Source: 14-2 sp963628035 (lineage in GTDB: Bacteria > Bacillota > Clostridia > Lachnospirales > Lachnospiraceae). Taken from it: DNA of 44,809 nt. Positions within the stretch are counted from its first letter, which is position 1; the number at the start of each line of letters is the position of its first letter. The DNA lies in the NCBI GenBank assembly GCA_963628035.1, contig CAVGED010000090.1, positions 1 to 44,809 on the forward strand, written 5' to 3'. The translations under genes were made by a program, and so were the position numbers. Shown piece after piece: positions 35,400 to 44,284 of the stretch. Below the pieces are notes generated by a model. That model made no database searches. It saw nothing but the letters and a program-made list of their open reading frames with translations, and was not told the DNA's origin.

Positions 35400-38300
35400 T
35401 CAAAGTTCCTGGTTACTCAATAATTCACTGAGCATGTTTGCTAATAAACTAATACCTAAACTAATACCATTTGCTTTTTTCAATTTCAGATTCGTGCCAT
35501 CTACCGTTAATACAAATCCATTCAATTTTGTACCGCTTAGCGTAAAGCAATTCACACTTGCAGTTGCTACATTTGCTTTCGCGCACTGTACAATTACATC
35601 TCCTTCTGACTTGTCATTGTTGCAAATGATTGTTATCTGACTACTTGCAGCAAAATCCTCATTGAGATATAAATATGCCTTCTTATACAAATACGCTTCA
35701 AATGAGTTTGCACCAGACAGTTTGATTTCTGATGTCTCATCTCCTACACGCACGTCAGCGCCTTGTGTACTTCCGCTATTGCCACTGAACACATTGTCAT
35801 CAAACACAGTGATTGTATTCTTTCCTGTACTAAGCACTCCGCCACCTTTGGTTCCTGTATTACCTGTAAATGTGTTTCCAGTCAATATAACTTTTTTATC
35901 CCCAGCCTTTTTCTGAATATTGTTTACAATTGCTCCACCATACTGTGCTGTATTTGAAGTAAAGGTACAATTCTCAATGCTTGCATCCATCGTGCTGTTA
36001 TCAAAGTAAATTGCTCCACCTTGATTTGTCGCTGTATTGGAAGTAAAATTTGCTCCTCTCACTGTAAATGTGCAACCTGTCAAACCACTCAGCACATTAA
36101 TTGCTCCACCATGCACTACAGTTGCTTTATTATTAGAGAATGTTCCTCCTGTAATATTTACTACACTGTTTGATACGGTTACATTCACTGCTCCGCCGCG
36201 TGCACCTTCATTGTCGTTAAGAACACCACCTGTGATATTTAATATACCGCCGTCCACACTGATGGCTCCGCCATTTTTGTTGTTTTTTTCATCATGTGTT
36301 TTATGATTACTAATCTGTACACCCGCACCGACATTTACTGTTGTACCTGTCGGTATTGATACAAGTCTTGTAACTGTACCTGCTGTTGTATTTGCTTTAT
36401 TACCGTCAATGACCAACTTCGGCTCAGCATCTGTTCCTGTAGATACAAACGATAATTTGCTTCCACTTCCCAGGCTAAACATTGTTGTATTTTCAGCCCA
36501 TGTACTACTACGTGAAATAGTTCGCTTTGTTCCGTTATCCTGAATAGTAATATCATATCCATCCGGAATTGTAATGGTATCTGTTAAATAGATTCTCTTA
36601 ATAATCTCTATTATCACCTTATTATCTGTTGCATTTGCCGCTGCATTTACTGCTTCTTGCAATGAGTAATACTCGTTTTCTCCAATACTTGCACATACAC
36701 TCGGAGTAGTATCAGTAGCAAGCAATGCCTGCTCCGGATGTTCACTGTCAAGTTTTAGTCCTAAACTCTCACTCACTAATGCTTTCACTAATTTCAAATA
36801 TGCCATATTTGCACTCATAACATCTGCATTCTCTGATTTCACTACAATGCTTCCTGTGGTATTTGGCACATTTAACATGATGCTACTTCCATTGCTTAAT
36901 ACACCCTGTATGCTAACATAAGCATTTTTCTGTGCACTATTGATTTCTTCTGCCTCAATCTTGCCTTTCAAAGTCAGCTGGCTACTCAAACTGCTATTGG
37001 GATCGAAACCTACTAACATAATATCTTTTCCGGTTCCAATGTTATTATGGAATTTACTGTCCGAAACAGATAATGTACTGTTCTTTCCAACATACACGGC
37101 ACCACCTGACTGTGCTGCTTTATTGTTATAGAATTCTGCCCCAGCAATTACACCTTGTGTTCCATTAAGAATACTCACTCCACCTCCATGATGTGCCGAA
37201 GTATTGTTATATACTTTACCGCCATTTATGATTAGGGTACCTACGTAGGTTTTTGATTTTGTATTATTGATAGCCGCCCATGTTCTAGTATAGTTGTTGT
37301 AAATCTCTCCACCATTAATAGTAAGATCACCGATATTTACAATCGCAGTACCATCTGCTGCGCCCTGTGTCTCATCTCCGTTATCGTGGATTTTCCCACC
37401 ATTCATAATCATAATTCCACGATTATAAACTGCACGTCCAGCCCCGTACAACTCCAGTCCTTCTTGCAGTACGATTGTTCCATTGTTATTGCAAATCAAT
37501 GTATTGTCTTTACCTGCCGTCAATGAGCTATACCCGATTTCACTATAACAGCCATCATTTTCACTGTATAACGCATATCTGCTGTTCGTTGTCAAACAAT
37601 TCTCACCTAATAACAAGCCACTAACAATTACCTTGCCACAAACTCCACTATCAGATGCAGCCGTTGTAATAACATGCGAACCAACCTCTGTAATTCCGAT
37701 ATTCGAAACTTGCAATCCATCAACATTAACGTCTCCGCCTTTGGTTCTGATTGCATTACCGGTTGTATGTGTAATAGTAGAATTCTCTACAGATATGTTT
37801 CCTGCAGTCAAATACACGCCATGTGTAGAAGCACTGCAATCAGATAAATTACCTAAAATTTTCGATTTTTCAACCCTAACTGCACCACCTGTGATGGTGA
37901 TGTTATTTTGCGAAGTAGCTCCAAGTTTGGAATTTTCAACCTTAACGACTCCGCCCGTTGGAACACTTAATGTACTCTGTGCTCCCTCCTCTAACGTACA
38001 CGACTTAACTGTAACTTCGCCACCTTTACAGTAAACGTGATGATAGTCAGGTGCACTCAACACACTGTCTTTCACTACTGTAGAACCATCTGACGCAAAG
38101 ATGTTATGTACCTTAATATCATTTACACTTAAATCTGTTGCCTCTACGATTCCTCCACTGTTTCGAATCGCACTACCTGTAGTACAACCAATGGAAGAGT
38201 TCTTCAGACTGATTTTTCCGGCTTTGATATATACGCCATGTGTGGAATCATTGCATTCTGCCAAGTTACCCAGCACACTTGTATTACCCAGGATAACGCT

Positions 38301-40208
38301 TCCTCCGGTTATCGTCAGATTGTTACCTGAAGTTGCTTCAAAGATAGCATCTTGCGCTGTTACCTTACCTTCATCAGTAACGCTGAGACAACTTACAGCT
38401 CCTTTTTTCAGAACACAATCATCTAATGTGACTGTACCGCCTTTGCAATACACATGATGATAACCAGAAGCAGCCAATGTACTGGTCTTTAATATCGTTG
38501 TCCCCTTAGAAGCAAAAATATTATGAACCTTATTGTTTGCAACTTTCAGTTGCTTTATCTCAATATATCCACCATTATTACGAACAGCACTACCTGTTGC
38601 TCCACTAATAGTGCAGTCTGTCATATATAATTTCCCACCAGTAGCATATATTCCATGTGCGGATTCTCCACTGCCCTCCGTATTCCCTTGGATTTCCACA
38701 TTTGTCAAATGCGCTTCTCCCATCTTAATAGAGATATTATTAGAACCTGTTGCTCCAAATACAGAATTTGTAATGTGAACGATTCCTGCCCCAGCACCAT
38801 CTAAATAGAGTGAATTACTTCCTGCATCAACAGTTTTTACATTCTCTAAAGTGATTGTCCCACTGCCCAAACGCTTATGCGCCGCACTGGAAATGCACGC
38901 TGTTCCAACATTTTCAAAAATTACATTTTTTCCTTTGATTTCTCCGTTAAGATTATGAATTCCTCTTTGTGTGATATTCTTAATGGTCACGTTTTCCAGT
39001 TCAACTACGGAATTGTGTTCACAGTAAATACCGTGATTCTTTCCTGTTCCATCTATAATCACATTCTTTAGTATTGTTACTCCTCCAAAATTAGAGTTAA
39101 TACTATTGCTTCCTGAGTTTTCTATCGTAACATCGTGAATGTTCATATAACCAAAATTGATAATGTTATTTGTCTTATTCGCACGAATCGCTGCATTTGC
39201 TAATTCACAAACTGCATTTTCTTCATTTCCGATGCCGTAAGCATTACTTCCGATAGTCATATCTTTACTTACAATCGTCAGTTTGCCTCCGTTTCGATTT
39301 AAAATACCTTTATCACTATTATTAAGTAGGCTTCCGGCTTTTAACTCAGTCTCTCCAGAGTTAACAATTCCTGAATATGCACTGTTATAAATGGAACCGC
39401 CGTTCATTACCAACGTTCCTCGATTATTTACACCATTGTAATTGCCGTATGCGATGTCGCCTCCATTGATTGTTAAGGTTGCATTTTCTCCGACATCAAT
39501 TTGATTACCGTCACTTTTAACAATGAGGATATCATTAATTTCTGCTGTTCCTTGTAAAAAAATACCATGTGAACCTGCCTCACGCATTGATGCATTCTCG
39601 GATGTTGCTTTTAAAGTTGCACCTTCTTCAATGTGAACACCATGGTTCACGCTACTCAGATTACTGCCGGCTTCCCACAGGAAATGTCCGCCTTTGGCAA
39701 TATATACGTTATCGTGACCTTTTTCCAATGTTCCACCTGTTTGCAATACTTCTCCAAGACTGTAAATATTAGCAGCTTTTGCATTCGAAATAAGTGTCTC
39801 TTCGCCAATTGTCAAAGATGCATTCTTTGATACATAAATAGCGCAATCTACACTAGAAGCATCGATTGTTACATTGCCTCCCAATGACACATCTGCTTTA
39901 TCATTCAAAACTAATAATGCATCTATGTCTGTCGCTTCATATCCATTCGCAGCACACAAACTACCTTTTCCGGTAATCTTCTTTGCGCCATTTACTTCCA
40001 TTGGCTCTGTAACACCCACTGCCCCTGATAATTCAATCTCAGTAACAGAAGCGTCTGCCAATTGTTTCCGCAATTGCTTGTCACTCTGCAGATTGTTATT
40101 CGTTGTCTTCGACAGGATGCCAACACTGCCTACCCCGGCCAATATAATAATAAGAATGGCAAGCAACGCAATAATTATCTTTTTCGATTGTTTACCTTTC
40201 ACTTTCAT
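35400..40208 (-). CDS. Giant membrane-anchored right-handed beta-helix protein, 1602 residues
   Basis: Surface protein with a basic start (MKVKGKQSKK) and a hydrophobic helix at about 10-33; no lipobox, LPxTG or dockerin, so it is probably N-terminally anchored. Residues 50-1180 form short beta-helix rungs (GGSIYNSAYSGI, NNRGTLVMNGG and similar), including a 139-residue period from 518 on. A second helix follows from about 1218, ITIQDNGTKRTISRSS to the end, and is homologous to the 683-residue protein. No lyase or hydrolase signature is visible, so binding or scaffolding is likeliest. The start is ATG 40208, seven bases after GGGAGGA; an in-frame TTG at 40214 is too close to that site. It is flanked by lipoprotein genes 20 to 25 bp away on both sides. 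Confidence 0.85.
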   Translation of the reverse strand: MKVKGKQSKKIIIALLAILIIILAGVGSVGILSKTTNNNLQSDKQLRKQLADASVTEIELSGAVGVTEPMEVNGAKKITGKGSLCAANGYEATDIDALLVLNDKADVSLGGNVTIDASSVDCAIYVSKNASLTIGEETLISNAKAANIYSLGEVLQTGGTLEKGHDNVYIAKGGHFLWEAGSNLSSVNHGVHIEEGATLKATSENASMREAGSHGIFLQGTAEINDILIVKSDGNQIDVGENATLTINGGDIAYGNYNGVNNRGTLVMNGGSIYNSAYSGIVNSGETELKAGSLLNNSDKGILNRNGGKLTIVSKDMTIGSNAYGIGNEENAVCELANAAIRANKTNNIINFGYMNIHDVTIENSGSNSINSNFGGVTILKNVIIDGTGKNHGIYCEHNSVVELENVTIKNITQRGIHNLNGEIKGKNVIFENVGTACISSAAHKRLGSGTITLENVKTVDAGSNSLYLDGAGAGIVHITNSVFGATGSNNISIKMGEAHLTNVEIQGNTEGSGESAHGIYATGGKLYMTDCTISGATGSAVRNNGGYIEIKQLKVANNKVHNIFASKGTTILKTSTLAASGYHHVYCKGGTVTLDDCVLKKGAVSCLSVTDEGKVTAQDAIFEATSGNNLTITGGSVILGNTSVLGNLAECNDSTHGVYIKAGKISLKNSSIGCTTGSAIRNSGGIVEATDLSVNDIKVHNIFASDGSTVVKDSVLSAPDYHHVYCKGGEVTVKSCTLEEGAQSTLSVPTGGVVKVENSKLGATSQNNITITGGAVRVEKSKILGNLSDCSASTHGVYLTAGNISVENSTITHTTGNAIRTKGGDVNVDGLQVSNIGITEVGSHVITTAASDSGVCGKVIVSGLLLGENCLTTNSRYALYSENDGCYSEIGYSSLTAGKDNTLICNNNGTIVLQEGLELYGAGRAVYNRGIMIMNGGKIHDNGDETQGAADGTAIVNIGDLTINGGEIYNNYTRTWAAINNTKSKTYVGTLIINGGKVYNNTSAHHGGGVSILNGTQGVIAGAEFYNNKAAQSGGAVYVGKNSTLSVSDSKFHNNIGTGKDIMLVGFDPNSSLSSQLTLKGKIEAEEINSAQKNAYVSIQGVLSNGSSIMLNVPNTTGSIVVKSENADVMSANMAYLKLVKALVSESLGLKLDSEHPEQALLATDTTPSVCASIGENEYYSLQEAVNAAANATDNKVIIEIIKRIYLTDTITIPDGYDITIQDNGTKRTISRSSTWAENTTMFSLGSGSKLSFVSTGTDAEPKLVIDGNKANTTAGTVTRLVSIPTGTTVNVGAGVQISNHKTHDEKNNKNGGAISVDGGILNITGGVLNDNEGARGGAVNVTVSNSVVNITGGTFSNNKATVVHGGAINVLSGLTGCTFTVRGANFTSNTATNQGGAIYFDNSTMDASIENCTFTSNTAQYGGAIVNNIQKKAGDKKVILTGNTFTGNTGTKGGGVLSTGKNTITVFDDNVFSGNSGSTQGADVRVGDETSEIKLSGANSFEAYLYKKAYLYLNEDFAASSQITIICNNDKSEGDVIVQCAKANVATASVNCFTLSGTKLNGFVLTVDGTNLKLKKANGISLGISLLANMLSELLSNQEL
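35817..36033 (-). repeat. 217-bp block near-identical to 32642-32858
   Basis: Second copy of the block in the 1602-residue gene; nine mismatches and no gaps relative to the copy in the 683-residue gene. Confidence 0.85.
37695..38657 (-). repeat. 139-residue internal coding repeats
   Basis: Period of exactly 139 residues: the (A/T)HG(I/V)Y motif occurs at residues 518, 657 and 796 of the 1602-residue protein. Two full units and part of a third share GSA(V/I)RN, KVHNIFAS and YHHVYCKGG segments. Confidence 0.8.
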
Positions 40209-40229
40209 ACTCAAATCCTCCCTGTCTGA

Positions 40230-41174
40230 TTAGAACAGTAAATCCTTCTCAAAATCCAAACGATAAACCTTTCCGCCGCCACCTGTGTAGAATGTCATAT
40301 AATATTGGTCTCCAACCTGGAACATCGCCTCATTTTCTTGGTAAGAATCTACTTTTAAGACACCACAGAAATATCCATTCCAGTCATAACACATGATTGC
40401 ATTTACATCGCCTGTATATGTGATATAGATATAATCATCGTCACAATAAATATTCTGGTATGCCAACTTTCCGTTTTCATGAAGTTGAACACCTTGATAT
40501 TCCCCAAGCGGATTGAATTCCCCATCATAGATTACAAATTTATCTGTACCTTTGATACCAATCACATACTTGTCATATGTAGCGTTATAAGTAATTGAAT
40601 AAAAATTTCTTCCCAACGATTTGCTACCGGTCACGGTAAGTGTGTCTGGATCAATATAAGAGAATTCTTGTGTTCTGTTTTGACAATGTGCTACCAATAG
40701 TTGATTCGTTTTGGTACAATATGTCATACTATTTCCGTGGTCAACAGCTAATGCCTCACTCTGTCCGACTACTTCCCATGTAGTCATATCAACCTTAAAC
40801 AACATACAGTAAGAATGTCCAACTCCCTGTGCGTCCATTACATTCTTCTTTTCCAAAAGGAAGTACGCATAAGTTCCGTCTGTACATCCTCCCTGCATTG
40901 TGGTGAAACCATCTACTGCATCTAACGAAAATGGTTTATCACCCTCTAAAACACCTGAAACACTTGCTACCGGTGCGTAATCCCACCAATTCTCAATCTC
41001 AAAGAAATCTGCTGATGCATAATCATACGGATATTCTACGGTTTCTTCTTTGTTTTCATTTTCTGACACAACGGTTTCATCTTGTTTTTCATTGTTTTTT
41101 TCCGCTGTACCACACCCGCCGAGTATCAAAGTCAACACGAATAATAAAACCCACCATTTCATATTCTTTTTCAT
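40230..41174 (-). CDS. Lipoprotein, beta-propeller-like, unknown function
   Basis: Exported lipoprotein of 314 residues: MKKNMKWW start, hydrophobic core and lipobox LGGC, then an acidic Asn/Glu-rich linker to about residue 45. The rest has repeated strand patterns ending in D-plus-aromatic residues (TYAYFLLEKK, SYIDPDTLTV, DKFVIYDGEFNPLGEY, DDYIYITYTGD), as in a beta-propeller. The ATG is preceded by AGGAGGG. It lies 10 bp after the isomerase gene and 22 bp before the giant beta-helix gene. It resembles the lipoprotein at 34414-35376 in build but I cannot show homology. A ligand-binding role at the membrane is likely. Confidence 0.78.
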   Translation of the reverse strand: MKKNMKWWVLLFVLTLILGGCGTAEKNNEKQDETVVSENENKEETVEYPYDYASADFFEIENWWDYAPVASVSGVLEGDKPFSLDAVDGFTTMQGGCTDGTYAYFLLEKKNVMDAQGVGHSYCMLFKVDMTTWEVVGQSEALAVDHGNSMTYCTKTNQLLVAHCQNRTQEFSYIDPDTLTVTGSKSLGRNFYSITYNATYDKYVIGIKGTDKFVIYDGEFNPLGEYQGVQLHENGKLAYQNIYCDDDYIYITYTGDVNAIMCYDWNGYFCGVLKVDSYQENEAMFQVGDQYYMTFYTGGGGKVYRLDFEKDLLF

Positions 41175-41183
41175 TTTACCCTC

Positions 41184-42056
41184 CTATAAGGTTATCAAAT
41201 GTTCTGCCAATTCCCTTGCAAACCGCATTCCCCTATGATGAAATTCCGGATCAAATCCTCTTGCATAGCCATGTATCTCATAGGTGAAATCGCCTTTATA
41301 ATCAATATCTTTCAAAACTCCAACGACTTCTTTCCAATTCACTGTCCCTTGAAATGGTAATAAATGTTTGTCAAACACTCCATCATTATCATTAACATGT
41401 ATTGCCTTTAAACGTTCTCCCACTTCATGCAATGCATTCACTTGATTCATTTGGTGAAGGTTTGCATGTCCGATATCCCAGCAAACACCAAACAGTGTTT
41501 TGTCATCCAATCGTTCTACCAATTCAACAATATCTTCTGTTCCTGCACCAAATCTTCGTAAAGAACGTTTGTCAATCATATTTTCAATTGCAATTCCAAC
41601 TCCATATTTGGCTGCGACCTCTCCATACGCCTTAAAACGCTCTAGGTTTTTTTCCATAGAACGCTTCCGCGAATACCAGGTCTCGTCCAAATAGGAATCC
41701 GGATGAATAACCAACCAGGGAACACCAAATATGGAAGCCGCCTCTATATCACGGCATATTAATTTTGCATGATACTCTATCTCTTCCTCTGTATAGTCAT
41801 AGAAATCAAAACTGCCATACATATGCGCGTGTCCCTGTGTAATCGGTAATCCTTTTTTCTCTGCATATTCCTTGTGTTCTAATGCCCACTCGCGCCAATT
41901 TGATTGACTCAATTCATCTCTGAATTGATGAAGGTTGATATCCATCGCTTGAAATCCTGCCCAAGCGATGGCATCTATAGCTTCCTTGCAACTGTAAAAT
42001 CGTTCCGTCTGTCGCAACACCTGTTCACACATCTCTGTAGAAGTCGATATTTTCAT
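41184..42056 (-). CDS. Sugar isomerase/epimerase-like TIM barrel
   Basis: Xylose isomerase-like (PF01261) protein of 290 residues, cytoplasmic. The expected metal ligands lie in order: His in VIHPDSY, Glu in IAIENM, Asp and His in CWDIGHANLH, His in IHVNDNDG and Glu in YEIHG, matching the family that includes sugar isomerases, epimerases and endonuclease IV. The start is ATG 42056, eight bases after GGAGG, avoiding overlap with the binding-protein gene; a longer in-frame form exists. It probably converts the sugar released by the rhamnosidase or imported by the neighbouring ABC transporter; the exact sugar is not readable from sequence. Confidence 0.88.
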   Translation of the reverse strand: MKISTSTEMCEQVLRQTERFYSCKEAIDAIAWAGFQAMDINLHQFRDELSQSNWREWALEHKEYAEKKGLPITQGHAHMYGSFDFYDYTEEEIEYHAKLICRDIEAASIFGVPWLVIHPDSYLDETWYSRKRSMEKNLERFKAYGEVAAKYGVGIAIENMIDKRSLRRFGAGTEDIVELVERLDDKTLFGVCWDIGHANLHQMNQVNALHEVGERLKAIHVNDNDGVFDKHLLPFQGTVNWKEVVGVLKDIDYKGDFTYEIHGYARGFDPEFHHRGMRFARELAEHLITL

Positions 42057-42078
42057 CCTGCAAGTCCTCCATTTCAGA

Positions 42079-43404
42079 CTAATTACCAAATATAATCTTT
42101 TCTTGTGTTTTTAAATAGTCTACTGCTTCCTTAGGCGACATACTCTTATCTTGAATTACATAAGAGATTGCAGTTCCTATCTGCGTATTCCATTCAGCCG
42201 AATCAGTAGAACGTGTATTATATGTAGCATACTCAATTTGCTTGAATGCCAATTCAAATCCAGGATATTCAGCCCACAGATTCTTTACAATGTCTGTTTC
42301 TGTTGAACTATATGTAATCGGAAGATATCCTGTATCAGCTGCATTTTCTGCAACTTGTTGATCTTCGTATAAGAATTTCATGAATTCCCAAGCCGCTGCT
42401 ATTTCTTGCTGGCTGTGATTCTTTTCTAAAACAACCAAATGTCCACCTCCGACAGATGCCGTGTATCCGCCATAGCCAATCATTTGTGAAACTCCCAAAT
42501 CAATACCTGCACTTTTACAGTTGTTCATAATATTAACCATACTACCGGTACTTCCGAACATGGAAGCCAACTTTCCTTGGAAAAAGTCCTGAGTCATCTT
42601 TGTTCCTGAACTAGTAACATCCGGTGCCATACACCAGCCTTCCTTAATCCAGTTTGACCAATCTGTTAAAAGTTTTTCCATACTGCCATCTTCCAGGCAT
42701 CCTGCTCCGGTTGCATCTTTGTTTAAAAGTCCGTCACTTCCTAACGATTTTAAAATCGGTCTCTGAATAAACGGAGCATCGATGCCTGTACCAAAAGCAT
42801 ATACGCCCGGATTGTTTTTGGACACTTCCGCTGCCTTTACAGTCATATCCTCGATAGAAGTCGGTGCTTCTGTTCCCCACAACGCCTTATTATAAAAGAA
42901 CATTGGTGTAGAAACTGTATAAGGTACACTCAAAACCTCATCATCCCAAAACATAAAATGTTGAAGTTGTTCTGGAATATTATTCACGTTAAATTCATCT
43001 CTTTCCATGTATGGAGACATATCAGCCAATACACCTTCTGCAGCCAACATTTCAATACCTCCTGATCCAGCAATCATAATTGTCGGATTGTTTCCTGCTG
43101 CCAATGATGTATATCCTTTCGATAAGCAATCATCATACGAACCCATGAATGTAGCTATAACTGTAATGCCATACTCATTGGTCTCATTGAATCTATCTAC
43201 AACTTTACTCATATGTGTTCCGTTTGCACCCGAACCACGTGTGTGCCAAAATTCTATTGTAATAGGTCCTGATACCTGTTCTGCAGATTTCTTTTCTCCA
43301 TCTTTACCTGAATCTTCACCATTCGTTTTGCTGTTACATGCAACTAAACTCATCAGCATAACCATAGCTAATAATACTGCTAAAATTCTTTTCAATTGTT
43401 TCAT
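42079..43404 (-). CDS. Sugar ABC transporter binding lipoprotein (family 1)
   Basis: Solute-binding protein of 441 residues with lipobox SLVAC, then a Ser/Asn-rich linker. Family 1 features are ITIEFWHTRGSG near the start of the mature part, VVDRFNETN, and AAWEFMKFLYEDQQ with TGYLPI towards the C-terminus. This is the MalE/UgpB-type class, unlike the larger LplA-type binder of locus A. The ATG is preceded by GGAGAG at eight bases. It lies 16 bp after the permease gene and 22 bp before the isomerase gene. It probably binds a rhamnose-containing or related oligosaccharide, by context. Confidence 0.93.
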   Translation of the reverse strand: MKQLKRILAVLLAMVMLMSLVACNSKTNGEDSGKDGEKKSAEQVSGPITIEFWHTRGSGANGTHMSKVVDRFNETNEYGITVIATFMGSYDDCLSKGYTSLAAGNNPTIMIAGSGGIEMLAAEGVLADMSPYMERDEFNVNNIPEQLQHFMFWDDEVLSVPYTVSTPMFFYNKALWGTEAPTSIEDMTVKAAEVSKNNPGVYAFGTGIDAPFIQRPILKSLGSDGLLNKDATGAGCLEDGSMEKLLTDWSNWIKEGWCMAPDVTSSGTKMTQDFFQGKLASMFGSTGSMVNIMNNCKSAGIDLGVSQMIGYGGYTASVGGGHLVVLEKNHSQQEIAAAWEFMKFLYEDQQVAENAADTGYLPITYSSTETDIVKNLWAEYPGFELAFKQIEYATYNTRSTDSAEWNTQIGTAISYVIQDKSMSPKEAVDYLKTQEKIIFGN

Positions 43405-43420
43405 GTTACTTTCTCTCCTT

Positions 43421-44272
43421 TTATTTGATTCCGCGATAACGCATTGAATTGATAATATGTTTACTAAAGATTAAGAATACAACTACGGTAGGAATAACTA
43501 ATACCATATTTCCTGCCATTACCACTGGCCAGTTTGTTGCTCCTTCCAAATCTTTCAATTTTGCAATAGCAAATGTAATCGGTCTGTATTTTTCATTGTT
43601 TGTCATAACTAATGGCCAGAAGTATGCATTCCAGTTGCCGATAAAGCTTTCTAATAAGACGGTTGCCAATGAAGCCTTAGCCATAGGCAACATGATTTTA
43701 CCCATGATTCGCAATTCGGATGCACCATCTAATCTTGCCGATTCAATCATCTCTTCGGGCACTGTTTTAAATGTTTGCCGCAACAGGAAAATACCTCCTG
43801 CATTCGCAACCAATGGTATAATCTGTGGAATCAGCGAATCTATCAAATTCCAATCTGAAAACATAATATATACAGTGATAAACTTTAATTGTCCCGGGAC
43901 TACAAAGGCTCCCATTACTAACGCAAACAATATTCCGCTTCCCTTAAAATCGTATTTAGCAAAAGCGTAAGCCGCCGGAACCATTACGAAAACTTCCAGT
44001 ATCATAATGCTTCCGATTATGATAACCGTATTCTTTAAATATGTTCCCCACTCCAATTTACTAAGTACCGTTGTCACTGCCTCCAACGTAAACTCTTTCG
44101 GCCATAATGTCGGTGGAAATTGAATGGATTCCAAGTATGGCTTAAAGGCCGTAATCAACATCCAATAAAACGGAAATGCAAAGACCACACATGCCAATAT
44201 TTTAAAAATATTGCTCACACCTGATGCAACCTTTCGCTTCATCTTATATGCTCTAATCTCTTTCTGCTTCAT
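43421..44272 (-). CDS. Sugar ABC transporter permease (MalG/UgpE-type)
   Basis: Inner-membrane subunit of 283 residues with six predicted helices. The first helix is around FKILACVVFAFPFYWMLITAFK. The EAA loop reads EEMIESARLDGASELRI and ends KIMLPMAK. The C-terminus FSKHIINSMRYRGIK is typical, including the final Gly-Ile-Lys. The ATG follows GGGAGGTG. It pairs with the truncated permease upstream and with the binding lipoprotein downstream. Confidence 0.94.
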   Translation of the reverse strand: MKQKEIRAYKMKRKVASGVSNIFKILACVVFAFPFYWMLITAFKPYLESIQFPPTLWPKEFTLEAVTTVLSKLEWGTYLKNTVIIIGSIMILEVFVMVPAAYAFAKYDFKGSGILFALVMGAFVVPGQLKFITVYIMFSDWNLIDSLIPQIIPLVANAGGIFLLRQTFKTVPEEMIESARLDGASELRIMGKIMLPMAKASLATVLLESFIGNWNAYFWPLVMTNNEKYRPITFAIAKLKDLEGATNWPVVMAGNMVLVIPTVVVFLIFSKHIINSMRYRGIK

Positions 44273-44284
44273 CTTTGCACCTCC

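Noticed and set aside
35400..40208. Pectate lyase or polygalacturonase assignment for the beta-helix proteins
   Set aside because: The beta-helix fold is suggested by rung patterns only; I see no catalytic Asp, Arg or calcium-site signature of those enzyme families.
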